64,000 bases of DNA from an uncultured Clostridia bacterium. Lineage in GTDB: Bacteria > Bacillota > Clostridia > Christensenellales > UBA1242. The notes below the pieces were generated by a model. It saw only the letters and a list, made by a program, of their open reading frames with translations. It was not told where the DNA came from and made no database searches. The translations under genes and the position numbers were made by a program. Below, one piece after another: positions 33,474 to 48,400 of the stretch (the stretch's first letter is position 1; each line of letters begins with the position of its first letter). The DNA is taken from contig CALVLZ010000006.1 of the NCBI GenBank assembly GCA_944341445.1, forward strand, positions 1 to 64,000, written 5' to 3'.

Positions 33474-36400
33474 ATGAAACATTGGCTTGGGAAATTATCA
33501 GTTGCAGTATTAATGTTTTTTGGAAGCATTTTTATGCTGGTTGGTTGTGGCAACCCATATTCTGGCTTGTCTATAAAAACCGATAACACTGAAGTTTATT
33601 TGTATGTTGACACTGATGAAAACGGAGATTTAGTAAAAACAAGTCAAGAGTTAACTGTTAGTGTTGATGGTGCAAAAAGTGGTGTTAGCACAGATGTTTT
33701 GTATGAGATAGAAGATAAACGTTATGCTAAAGTTGAAAGTGTTAAAAAGGATGGCAATAAAACTATTTTAACAATTGTTCCAGAAGGTAACACAATAGCA
33801 GATACTGTTTCAGGAACAACTTACATAACCTTAACAACCAAAGAAGGAAACAAACAAACCAAGGTTAAAATTATTGTTGAAAAGAAAATTAAGAACGTTT
33901 CTTGGTCCACTGAAAGAATAGGCATTCAAAGAAATTCTTTTTTAAATTTGTATAATTGGTTAGTGTTTGACCCAATTGATACTTCTGAAAACAAAATGGA
34001 ATTTACTTTGCTTGATGAGGAAAGTAAAAATAATGCAAATATAACAGAAAATGGAATTTTAACAATAAACAGCAATGCTTCTTTTGTTAACAACAAAGAT
34101 GATAATGGCGTTGGCTATGTTAATATAATCGCAAAAAGCAAAAACAAAACAGACCTTGTAACAGCTGTTGCTAGGGTTTACGTTATTGATGTTATAAATG
34201 TTAAAAATTTCACAGTTAGATTAGAGCAATCAAATGCAACAGATTTAGATTTAAAACCAAATAGTAACAATGAATACAGCATTATGCTTGGAAAAGAAAA
34301 TATTGGCAATCTTGAATTAAATAATGCAAACATTTTAATTTTGCCAAGTGATAATTCTGTTGTTAACAGAAATTATAGCATCACAGTTAAAAGCATTTCT
34401 AACAGCAAAGTTGTTGATGTTCAAAAATTTAACGAAACTTTTAACTTTAGTGCAATAAACGCAGGCAAAGCAGTTGTTGAATTTAATGTCGAATACAACA
34501 ATTACGAAGGACAATTTACACAAACAATTAAAGTTAATGTTGAAGTTAAAGAAAAAATTCCAACAAGTTTTGAAATAACAAACGAAACATTAAATGAAGT
34601 TGTTAATGAAAATGATTTATTGTATGTTTTTGATACATATAACAAAACACAAACTTCAGATGTTGTTGCTGATTATTTAAAATTAAGAGTTTTTGTTAAT
34701 TCAGATTTGGAAAATTTAAAATTTAGAGTTAGTTTTAATTCAAATGGTTTGCCGGGGTTTGATGCTAGCAAATTTGAAATTTTAAACAGCAAGGGTGAAA
34801 ACATTCAAGGCACGCTTGTTGAAAACGGAAGTTATATTTATATCAAACACAAAGTGACAGATGAATCTTTAAATGATATGGAAAATTGGGAAAAGTTGCC
34901 ACAATTAAAGTTTACAATGCAATTTAACTTAAACCCAAATGGAAATACAGCAGACAAATACAATGATTATCAAAAATTTGAAGTTAAAGAAAGAGTTGTT
35001 AATCTTGTGTTTAAAAGAGGAGTGTTCTTAGATGACGAAAATATGCCATTAATTAAAAAAATTAATTTGGCAGAAAGGAAAGATATAAACACTCCAGATA
35101 GCGATAAAATTGTTTTATTAACATTGCCAGAAGGAACTGAATATGGCGATATCATAAAAAGTATTGTTGTTGCAGATGATAGTTTAGTTACAATTCAAGT
35201 TGAAGGGAATGTGGTTTACATTGTTCCTAATTCAAACTTAAAAACAGGAACAACAACAATAGAAGTTCAAACATTGTTGGGACAAAACAGAACTTGTGAA
35301 GTTTCTTTGTTTATTCCAAATGCATACAGAAATTATATTGATTTACAAAGCTCACCATTCTTCATAACAACAAAAAATTACAATGAAAGCATAGGCTCTA
35401 TTTTTGAAATTGGGTATTCATATTTTTCAATAAACCCAAACGGTGAAATTTTGCAATTAGTATATGCGGAAGAAAGTGATATTCCATTAACTGAAGAGCA
35501 AATTGCAACAAATGCAATTATTGATGAATTAAATAAATCAATTTATAATGGTGGCGGATATTTTGTTAAAGATAACGTTACATATTACAAAACAATAAAC
35601 CAAATAACTTTCTTAACAAATTCAACTGTTGAATTTAATGCTTATAACTTTATAGTTGACCAAGAAAATGCGCCAACTCCTTACTTGTTAAAGAATAACG
35701 AAATAGTTTTAAGCATTTCTAGCAGTGTTTATGGAAAAACAGATGGGGAAAGTTTAAGCATAACAACTAATAATGTTGAAAGTGAGGAAGATTGGAGTTC
35801 TGAAAATCCAAATAGCGGAGTGAATGTTAACTTTGCATATTTAGGCGTTGATGAAAGTGGAAACAGACTTCAAGCATACACTCAAAATAAGTTTGGAATA
35901 AAAATTGTAAAACCAATAAGACAAGTTCAATTAAACAAAAACTTGGTTGAACTTTATATGGAAGAAAGTGTTGGTGCATTAAAACAAAATTTGAGTTCTT
36001 TCCAAATAACAATTACTAACAGCGAAAATGGAAAACTTTTAGTTGATGCTGGAAACGAAAGTTTAAAAATAACTTATCAATTAACAGACCCAAACAAAGT
36101 TATATACAATATCATTGCTGGAAGTGGAACTATTTATTCTGTTAAAGTTGACGATATTATTGAAGTTAGCAATTCTGGCTTGATTAAAGTTAGAATAAGT
36201 GCAGACTTAAACAACTTTATTTTGGAAAACAATATTGTTGCACAAGATGTTTATAAGCAAATATTGCAACAAAACATTAATGTTAAGGTTACAGTTGGAA
36301 TTCAACAATTTAACAAACCTATATTGCCAGAAACTGTTACAGTTTCTATAAAATATGCAGAGAAAGTTAATAATATTTTAACAAATGTAACAAGCAAGGG

Positions 36401-39400
36401 AATGTATTTCTCAACCAACAAAACAGAACAAAAAACAGTTAAAGTTAATGTTGAAAGAGGAAGTGCAACAAATAAAAATGTTTATGTTTTAGACCCAAAT
36501 GGAGCTTTAAACTTCACAGGGTTGGATGAATTTGGAAGAATTAACTTATCAAATTTTGAATTCACAGTTTCTCCAAAACAATATGCCGGTGCAGAATTTT
36601 ATATTTATCTAGCAAGTGAAGATAGTGCTGTTTATAAAAATGTTAATGGTGAAATGGTCGCACCAGATATTAACAATTTAAAAGTTAGTGACTTTGACAG
36701 GGTTGTCCCAATCAGGGTAAAAATTGCCGATGGTAGCGATGCATATCCATATGAAATTTACAATGCTAATGACCTTATGGAAATGGGATTAGATAAAAAC
36801 AAAAATAAAGCGTTTGTTTTGGCAAATGATGTTGATTTATCTAATTATTCAAACTTTGCAAGCATTAAAAACTTTGAAGGTAAATTAAACGGACAATTTA
36901 GATACATTTCTGGGGAAGAAGTTGTTGTTGAGCAAAACTACATAACAAACTTAAAAATAAACGCAGTTGCAACAAGTGAAAATAACAACTTTGGTTTATT
37001 TGCAAACTTAAAATCTGGTGCAGAAATAAAAAATTTAATAATTCAAAATGCAAACATAACTGTTAATACAAATTTAGATAACATTAATGTTGGTGTTGTT
37101 GCAGGAACTAACGAAGGCAAAATTAGCAACGTTATAGTTAACTATGCAAAAATCAATGTTCAAACTGCAAATGTTAACAACAGTGTTAATGTTGGTGGAA
37201 TTGTTGGTGTTAACAATTACTACATTCAAGGAAACTTAGAACAACAATCTGATGTTGAAATAACTATTAATTGTGTTAATGAAAGCAAAACAGATGTTTT
37301 AAATGAATTTAATGTTGGTGCAGTTGCAGGTTTGTATTATTCAAATATAACAGATGCCAAAATATCAAATTTTGATATTGCAACAAGCATAGTTGTGTTA
37401 GAAAACAACGAAAGTGCAATAAATGCTGAAAATGTTAATGTTGGTGGAATTGTTGGTAAAACAAGTTTAAGCAACAATAAGGCATTAATTGAAAATAACT
37501 CTTTATTAAATTTAAACATTGTTTCAAATGGTAATGTTGGTGGAATTGTTGGCTTTGCGGAAGATGTTGTAATAAGCAACAACAACTTGCAATATGGTTC
37601 GAGTGCAATAAAACCTTCTATTAATGTTGCGATGGGCAATGTTGGTGGAATTGTTGGTTACGCAAATAATAATGTTGAAGTTAAATATTCATATTTGAAT
37701 AACTTTAATGCCAACCCATTAGATGGAATTAATTATTTAGGGAATATAACAATAAAAGAAAACATAAATTCTGTTAATGCAGTTTATGTTGGTGGAATTA
37801 TTGGTTTTGTTAACAATAATGTAAATATTAACAACTCATATGTATCAGGAGATATTTACTCAGAAAATTCAAATGCTTATATTGGCTATTTTATTGGTGG
37901 TGCAACACAAGAAAACAAAAATGCCTGTGCAGTTGAAAATTCATATTTTATTGGAAATGTTAAAAACACAATAGAATCTAGTAATGCATTGTTGCCAATT
38001 GGAACAGGAAAAGAATTGGAACAACAAGATGCTCCAAAAGAATTAAGTTATGTTGATTCTGAAACAGGTGAAACAAAATATGTTTACTACTATATTCAAA
38101 CTTCGGGAGTATATTTTGTTGATGGCATAAACATTAAAAATTCATATGTTAAAGCAAACTATAATGTTGGAACAAGTGAAGATGTTGTGAACATTTCAAA
38201 CTTAATTAGAACAACAGACTTTGCAAGCAATGTTGTGTTGTTTAACGACAACTCATTGCCTCAATCACAAGAGTTCTTTAAGTTGTTGCCAACTAATGCT
38301 TTATTAAATAATGCAGAATTTGATTTGTATGTGAGCGACCCTTTTGTTGAAAAAACAACAGAAAATGTTAATAGAGCAATAATGCAAGCAAGAAAATTCG
38401 TTTGCTCAACTTGCAAATATGAATATAAAGAAATACCTGAAGATGGAGTTTGCGAAAACCCTGATTGTGAATCTCATTCAAACGAAACAGGAAAAGCAAC
38501 ATTTATTGAAGTTTTGGGTGATACAGAAGGCATTTATAATGCATTGAAATTTGTTTGTCCGTCTTGTGGAAAAGAATATGATTCATTAACTCCAGACGGT
38601 TTGTGCGATAATACTGCTTGCACTGGTGTTACAGATGAAGATAAAACTTTAGTTGAAGATTCAATTAGCAGTCCTATAAAATACATTTGTCCATCTTGCA
38701 AAACACAATATATTGAAATGACTGATGATGGTTTATGTGTAAATCCTAACTGTCCTGCTATTTCAGTTGAAGAAAAAACATTGGTTGAAAATCCTTATGT
38801 AACAGAAGGACATCAATCTGTTGTAAGTTCAATTTTAGAAACTGCAGTTTCAAATTTAAGTGATGCAGATTTTAAAGCATATGGTTTTAACATTGCAAAT
38901 GAAGGTGACCAAATTTCTGATAACACTGTTTGGTTTAAGAGTGCAAAATTGAACAATAATTTGCCTGTGTTATTTAAAGAAAACAGCAAAACAGATTTAT
39001 TGTTAACAGTTATTCCAACAGTTGTTGATTACGAATTTGGAAATGTAAATTATTCAAACACTGCATTCATTCCTTTAACAAATAAAGCAATTGTTTTCTA
39101 TAATACATCTGAAACAAATTCTGGTGTTAAAACAAATGAATACGAAATTGTAAAAAACGTTGGTGGAGAAACAACAACTGCCGTTGTTAAAGATAAATTC
39201 TTATACATTTACTTTGGTTCAGACATTCAAATTGATGGAATTAATTTTGATGTTTATAATTCTTATACAATTACAGCAAGCAATTCTAATGTTAAATTTA
39301 TTTCTAATTCATTAATGCAAACACTTGCAACAGGTTATACAACATTAACAATTCAATCTGTTATAGATGAAAGCATTAAGGCGGAAGTTCAATTGTTTGT

Positions 39401-42400
39401 AACAACAGGGGTATCCGATGTTAACATTTATAAAAACGGAAGCACAGGAAACTCTGAAAATATAATAACAGGCAGAGAAACAGAGCAAGAAACATCACTT
39501 TCTGAAGAAATGAATTTAATTGTAAACGAAGAAGCAACTTATTATGTTGATGTTGAAAATATTATTGAAAATGTTCAATTCACAAAATCTACAAATATCG
39601 GTTATATTCTAGAAATAAAAAGTTATGCAAGTAACATTAAAACAATTAAATTAAATGATGAAGTGGTTGATTTAACAGACACTTATAAGCAATTTGTTTT
39701 TGAAAATTTAGGTTCTTTTAAAATTTCAACTTTGGAACAAGGCACTGTTATGTTAAAAATAACTCCTTATATTAAAACAACTGAAGAGTTCAGTAGTTTT
39801 GAAATTAACGGAGTTAAAATTGGTGGATATTTATTAAATAATCTACAAAACAAGAACTTAACAAAATATTATTTAATGCAAATACAGGGTATTGCGGAAA
39901 AACCACAATTAGATAATACAAACATCATTAACATTGATCCATATGGAACAACAAAAGAAGTTAAAGTTAAATACACAACTCCAAACGTTGTTCAAAGTGG
40001 AACAGATTATGTTATTAATGAAAAATTAAATATGTTTGTTTACAACGAAGATGGTTCTGTTAAATTTAATGTTATTGATTTAGCAAGTGTTGAATTAAAC
40101 GTTACAAATTCTTTGGATGTTCAAAATCAAACTTCAACAAACACAAGAAATATACCTTTATATTACAAGGTTGTTAGCAAATCTCAAATTGTAAAATCAA
40201 GCAATAAAGATGGTATGTATGAAGTTACATTTGGAATTGTGTTTATATCAAATGCTGAGTGGTTTAAGTATAATATTGGCGGAATTTCTAATTATATTGT
40301 GGAATTCTCGGCAGAAACAAATTCTAAGGAAGTTGTTAGCTTTAATTTGAATGTTGAAAGAACTTCTCTTTCTCAAATAACAGCAAACTATTATCCTAGT
40401 GGTGAAGTTGATTCTACAGGCAATATTAATCCAAACGAAAACGAAAGCTCAACAATAGTTCCAGACCAACAAGGTTTGTTGAAAATAAACTTATATCCAG
40501 AAATAAATAATGCAGATTACATCGTTATAACAACTTCAAGTGAAAATGCTCAATATATTGGATATAAACAATATATTGGAAATGTTGATTATGAGTTGGG
40601 TGAAATTAAGTCATACGAACAAATTCAACAAAGCTTGGGTATATATGAAAAAGGTAACGAAAAAGGCGTTAAGTTAATTAACCAAAGTTTGTCTGTTGGA
40701 ACACAAGGTATTCAATTTAACGGTGATTTATATGTTGGAATTGTTTTAAGTAAAAATGCCCCACAAAACAGTTCAATAACATTTAATATAAGGGCATTTA
40801 AAAACAATTCAGAAATAGAAATTTTAAGTATTCAAAAAACTTTAAACATAATTCCTTTGCCAAGAATTGAAATGTTTGTTAACGGAACAGATAAGGAATA
40901 TGTTGTTGCTTCTGGTAACAGTGTTAATTTAAACGTTAATTTGTTTAATTATAACATTGAAACAGAGGGTGAAATTCAGTTTAGTAATTTTTCAACATTT
41001 GTAAGTGGAAGCACAGAGAAAGTAAGAGTTGAAAAAGTTTCAAACACTTCTTATAAAATTGTTTCAGATGCTGATTGTCCTGTTGGAAATGTTATAGTAA
41101 CAGGAAGCATAACAAAAACATTAAACGGTTTTTCAACAACGGTTGAAGATTCTGTAACAATAAAATTTGTTAAATACAAATTGCAAAGTGTTGCTGTTGA
41201 AAATGTTGCAAGTGGTGTTATGGAAGTGTTAAATGGAGTTACAAATCCATTAAGCGTAACATTAAATGCAGAGTATAACAGCGAAAACGCAACAGAAGTT
41301 TTATCTCAAAAGTCATATTTGGAGAAATTGGCTGCTGGTAGAGAATATTTTAACGGAGAAGAAACATACAACAATTGGTATGCGTACACAGGAAACACTT
41401 CAACACAACTTGTGATAGGTGCTGACTATAAAGACATAAACTTTAGCCGCATAACAACAGGAAATTCAGTTGCATTTGCAATTAAAGGTATTGCAAATTC
41501 TTCAAACTATAATACTCAATTAAGGTTCGAAATAAAATACACTTATAACGACAAAACAGGATTCCCAGAAATAATAACTTCAAATGACAATGTTTCTGAA
41601 TATTATTCATTAACCTTTGATTTTGCAGTTTATGTTAAGGATAATTCAACTTATGACCATCCAAATCCAATAACAACAGTTGAACAGTTAAAAAATATGC
41701 AGGCAGGTGCTGACTACATATTGTTAAACGACATAGTTTTGTATAATTGGACCCCAATTGATTTTGTTGCTTCATCTTTAGATGGTAATGGTTTTAGATT
41801 AATTTTAGACAAATTTGATTTTTCACCATTTAATGGAAGTTCGTCAATTTCAGCGGGAATATTTAGTTCGGTTGCAAACAAAAGTGTTTTAAAGAATATA
41901 ACAGTTGATATTGGAAACATTTTAATTTCAAAAGATGAAGTTAATGCGTTCTATAGTGAAGGCGTTGATAAAATTCCAGAAGAAAATAGTTATATCAACT
42001 TAACACAATTTAGTTCTGTTACATTTGGAACATTGGCTGGAACAAATTCTGGAACTATAACAAATTGTAAGGTTATAAGTTCTAGTATGCCATCATCAAA
42101 CTCTGAAACTTATGATAACAAGAACACAATTATGCACGTGTTCACAAATAGGTCTCCACAAATAACAAATAGTGTTGTTGGTGGACTTGTTGGCATAAAC
42201 AATGGTTCAATAAACAATTCATATGTTGGAACTCCAACTCAAAGCGATTCAAATGCAAACAATTTAATAAAAACAATTTCTGTGGGTGTTGCAAATAAAG
42301 ATTCAAACACTAACGCAATGAATAGCGAATTTAATGTTTATCCTTTCTTTATTGCAGGTAGCTCATATGTTGGAGGATTTGTTGCAACAAACAGCGGAAT

Positions 42401-45400
42401 AATAACAAATAGTTACACTTCTAGTTTAGGTTTAATTAACTTAACAGAAATAAACACAAATAACCAAACTGCTGGCTTTGTAGTTACAAACTCTAGCAAT
42501 GCAGAAATTATCAACAGTTTTGCACAAGGTGCTAACATTGAAAATTATAGAGCAACAGACACAAACATTTATATTTCAACTAAAGGAAATTTAGGTGGAT
42601 TTGTATTTAACAATGCTGGAACAATAAATAATGCATTTAGTAATGTTGCAACAAAACAAAACAGTGGAAATTCTGGAGGATTTGTTTTCCAAAATTCTGG
42701 CACAATAAAAAATGCATACACAACAAGTAAGATTGCGCAAAATAGTAATTTAAACGGAAACTTTACAGGTTTAACATCTGGAAACTTTAATAACACAGGT
42801 GTTTATGAAAATTGCTACTATATGGTTCTTCCAACAGAAACTCAAAACGAAAAAGAACCAGCAACAGCAATTGTTGCCGAATTGCCAAGTGAAGAAGACG
42901 TAGAAAACGAAAATTCACAAACAAATGCGTTTAGAAACAGCGGAACATTTAATGGATTCTTGTTTACTTCAGGTTCTGGTACAGATGGAATTTGGAAAAT
43001 GCCTTCAAATCCACAAATGGGACCACAATTAATAACTTGTGAGCAAACAACATTCTCCTTGCGTTCATTAGTTAGTGTTCAAAACGACATTCATAACTAT
43101 GAATATTCAATTTCAAATCCATACGGAAATGCAAACAACCCAATATTAATTAACACACCTGAAGAATTTGTTACATTCTTATTAAACAATAGTGTGAATG
43201 TTGATGTTTATGATATTGCAACAGGTGCAACAAGAAAGGTTCCTGTGTTTGGAATTAAACCATCTAGCGCAACAGATGGAAGCGAAATTAAAAGTAGTGG
43301 CGCTTATAGTGTTAGACTTATAAATAATTTGGATTTCTCAAATATTGTGTTGGATGGTGACCAATATCAAGTTGATGGCAAGAAAATTAAGGATTTAATT
43401 TTCTTAGGCGATTTAGATGGTAACGGCTTCACAATAAGTAATTTATCTTTAGTTGAAACAAATAAAGATGAAATTAAGGAAAACTTTGGCTTGTTTAATC
43501 AAGTTGGTTTGTCAGAAATTCAATTAGAATTGTTAAGTAATGCAAACGAAAATCAAGTTGTAAATAGCGTTATAGAACAAAAGCCAAATCTAAAGAATTT
43601 GAAATTCACATTTAGTAACATTGATGCATCATCTGTTGTTAAAGTTGGTGGTATTGCAGGCTCAATTTATGGTGCAAACTTATATAATATTTCAGTTTCT
43701 TATACAGGAACAGTTTCTGCAAGAAACGTTGTTGGTGGCGTTGCAGGTTTAATTGAAAGCACAAGTTTTGAAGGAAAAGTTGTTAGCCCACAATTAAACG
43801 AAGTAACTGTAAGTGGTTTAAGTGCCAACACAAGTTATCACAGCGCAAACGGCGTTAAAACAGATTATGCTGTAACAAATAGTGGTTACGCAACAAATGG
43901 TAATAATAAAATAATATTTAACTCCTATAAAGAGTATGAATCTTTCACAGGAGATGGAAGAAAAACAGATTATTTTAATAATTTAAAACAAATTGCATAT
44001 GCTGGTGGAATTGCTGGTGTGTTAAATGCTGAAAACAGAGAAAGCTTTAAACTTACAAGTTTGAATAAAGATGTTAAGTATTTAAGAGATGGTACAGATT
44101 CAACAATTCAACAACTTTATGTTAAAAATAAATTAGTGTTATTGTCCGAAAATGCCGGTGGTTTATTTGGATATGTTGGAAATAACACATTGGTTAAAAA
44201 CTCTAAACTTGAAATTGCAGAAAAGAGCGATAATAACAATGCATACACAAAGATTGTTGCGTACAATTTTGCGGGTGGTATCGTTGCAGAAAACTATGGC
44301 GGATTAGAAAAAGTTCGTGTAGAGTATCCAAGTGAAATTCAAATTCAATATGATGCAATTTTGCAATCTGGCATGATGGTTGGATATTCTGATATTTTCA
44401 AACCAAATTCAGTATCCGGAGTTCAAGATATCTCATTAACTGCTGTTGGTGGAATTGCAGGTTATTCAGAAAAAGGCAGTATTATAGATTCATATTCTAA
44501 AATTAATGTTGTTAATAACTATGCAAAATCTGCTGGTGGTGTAATTGGATTTGCAAAAAACAATAATTTCTTATCACACGTTTACACAACAGGAGATGTT
44601 TACGCACAATATAATATTGGCGGTATTATTGGAACATATTATTCAAAAAGCACAGACAATAAACTAATTTTAGATTATGTTTATGGTGTTAATGCTTGGA
44701 ATACAAGCACAAATGGAGAAACTTCTTATAATTTTGCTAAAAACATACTAAAACCATATTACTTAAAAGCGGTTAATGGCACATATAATGGTGTTGATGC
44801 TTATAATTTTGAAGTTAAAATGCCTTTGTATGGTAATCAAAAAGTTGTTATTAGTGCCGACACTTCGGATGGAAATTATGAAAGTTTTGAAAAAGAAAGG
44901 TTAGAAGAATTAAGCAACATTTTTGCAAGTCAAACTAATTATATTGGAAGCATAGTTGGAAGAATAAATAATGCTAATTCGGATGCAATTGTTGCAAATA
45001 CTGTAACAAGTGCAGAATTGCAAATTATTATTGATAAAGCAAGACTTGTTCAATCAGTTAATGGTTTAAGTGATAACCAAGTTATGGCAACAGTTATTGG
45101 CTCAACCTTCTCAAATGCTAAATTGGAAAACGATTCCGTAACAAAAGTATGGCCAAGCAGCAAAAAACCTAATGTTATGGGTTCGATAATTTCTTACGAA
45201 AATGTTGAAAGTGTTGGTTCTAATGATAATTATTTAACTGCTATTAAAGGTGAAGAACCTGTTAAAGATGGTTACGGAAATCAAAAATATGTAACAACAA
45301 CTTTGGCAACAAATTCGGCATTGTCAATAATTGCAAATAATTTCCAAGCATGGGAAGTTGATGCTGAATTGCGTTCTGAAATAGCAACTGAAAAAGCAAG

Positions 45401-48400
45401 CAATATTTGGAAAGTTGAAGCCACTTTCCCAGATTATATTTCGGGAATTTATTCACACGTAACTTCAATATCAGATGTTGAAAGCTTTAGAAATGCAATG
45501 CAAGTTGAAACTAAAAATAAAACTTTAATTTTAGCTCCATCAAGTTCTGATTACGCTATAACTTTAGACCAAAATTCAAAAGTTAATAAAACATTTGAAG
45601 GTAGTTTGTTAGGGGTTACAAAAAACGAACAAAATCCAAAAATAATAATTAATTGTGTAGATACTAATTCCAAATTATTTGAACTATTTGCATCAATGCA
45701 AAACGCAACAATTATGAATGTTGATTTTGAAATTGTTATAAAAGAAGAAAACGTTGGAGTTAATAGTTTTGGAGATAATTCTGATAGTAGATCTAAATAT
45801 TTTGGTATCATTGCAAGACAAATGATTTCTTCAACCTTTGTTAATAATAATGTTTCTGTAACAATAAATACAGAATCTGGAAAAACTTCAATAACTTTAA
45901 CAGATTCTGGTGCAGAGAACTTTGGCTTGTTGTTTGGAAATGTAACTTCAAGTAATGTTTCAGTGGTAGACATAACTTGCAATTCAATAGCTGAAGATTC
46001 AATAGGAATAATCAATTCTGTTGGAAATCAAAAAATTGGCAGAAATATTGGTGTTTTTGCTGGAACAATAACTGGTAAAACCACATTAAATTATGTTAAT
46101 ACAAAGAACTTTAATATTTATGTTGATTATCAAAATGTTAAATCAACATATGAAAACTATAATTTTGGAACACTTGCAGGTTTAGTTGATAGTAGTAGCA
46201 TTTCTAACATTAACAATGTTGGAACTAGTGAGTTGCAAAACTTTGTTGAAACAAACGAAGTTAACCAAAATGTTAATGTTAAAGTTCAAATAAACGCTGA
46301 AAAAACAGTTATGCAAATTGGTGGCGTTGTTGGTCATTTGCAAAGCAGTACACTTCAAAATGTTATTGCATATGGAAATCTAAATTATTCTACACAAGAT
46401 AATTTAACAACCGCTTCTGTTGGTGGTGTTGTTGGATACAATCAAAACTCTAATTTATCTAATATTCAGTTTAACGCATATATTGATGAAAATAAGTGTG
46501 TTCAAAGAATTGCTAATTCTAATATCACAGTTTCTTCTAACAATACTATGTATGTTGGCGGAATTGTGGGTTTGATTGGTAATGGGGGTTTAACTGGTAG
46601 TATTATTGAACAAAATAATGGCGTTCAATATAGCGCAAATATTAATGGTGCAAATATTGACGTTTCAAATGCAACATTAACTGCAACTGCCGAAATAGGT
46701 GTTGGCGGAATTGTTGGTAAAGCAATTTCAACTTCAAGCAAAACTCAAGTTAACATTTGGAATGCTGTTAATTATGGCGAAATTTTAGATAATATCACAG
46801 TTCAAGAAAATAACACATACATAGGTGGAATTGTTGGAATTATTAATGGTGTTAATATAAGCGATGTTGCAAATAGAAACAACATTACGTTATATGAAGA
46901 TAAAATTAAAGCATATATTGGTGGAATAGTTGGTTCAACAACCAAAACTTCAACAAAATATGCGTCAACAATAAACAATTTTGCATCTTATGGTAATATT
47001 GAATTTAGTGTGGCAGGGTCAAGTGGAAAAACAACAACACTTAAATATTTAGTAGGCGGTGTTGCAGGTAGTGGCTCTAGAATAAACATAACAAACGGTT
47101 ACTTTGTTGGTAAGTTAATAAACTTTGTAAGCACAAATAGCTATTTAAATGGTATAACAACTAATGAAATGACAAATTATTCCGACAGCAGAGATTCTTC
47201 AAAAATTTATTATATCTTGGAAAATGTTTTAGGTGGAGATAATAAATTTGTTGTTTCAATTGTTAACTTTAGGGGCTATAGTGTTGGTGAATTAATAGTT
47301 GAAGGAATTGTATATAAAAATCTTGCAACAAATGGCAGTGCTTTTGTTGGCAAAGGCGATTTTATTGTTCCTGTTTTAAAAACTCTTCCAGATTTAAAAT
47401 TAAATGAATATAGTTATTTGAATTTTAATAACATGGAAGTTGTTCAACTTTCAACTGATAATGTTGCTACAATTGAAAACAACAAAACAACATTAATAGT
47501 GGGTTCTGGTAAAATTAAAATGCCAACAACATTTAACGGAATGTTAATAGGTGTTAAAGATTCACAAGGCAATTATCCAACAATTGAGCTTGGTGCAAAT
47601 TCTCAATTGTTAGAAACTAACGATGGTTCAATTGTAAATATTTCAGTAAAAATTGATACTCAAGCAAGTTTGAAAAATAAAAATACATTTGGAATTTTAG
47701 CAAACACTAATACAATAAATGGTTATATTTCAAATGTTGTTGTTTATGGTTATAATAACGAAGCACTACAAGATGTTGACATTTCAGCATTTGTTTACAC
47801 AAATAAAGGCAAAATTTTAAACAGTGGTTCTAGTGTTTGGTTAATGGGTGAAGTTAGTGGAAACTCAACTTTATATGCATTAATGAACGAAAATCTTGAA
47901 CAAGGATATGTTGATGGAATGTTCTCAACATCTCAGTTCATGAATTATAAAACAGGTGCTGGATTTGAAGATGTTAATGAATATGCAATTAAAACAATTG
48001 CTAATTTATCAACATTTAAAAATGTTTACATTGCGGGTTATTTTGGTATGGCGGACGCTAGCCATAAACATGCATTAGTAGGCACAGGTAAAGTAACTTC
48101 TTTATCATATGATTCAGCAAGTTGTGGTTTAACAAATCAAACAAACGCAACAAACACATTCAAAGCAAATGCAGAAAATAATGTTTTGCAAAACTTTGGC
48201 AATTCAATGCTTAATACAGATGGAATTACAATTCCAACAAGTGTTGAATTTTCAGTTGAACAAAACGGCGATGTAACAATTTCTTCAGCTTATGTTGATT
48301 CAACTGAAAGATTGGCAATTCTATCTGAAAGAATGTTGGATTCTTGGAAAATTTCAAACATTACTTCAATAGAAGAAGTTGTTATTATAAAATCTGAATT

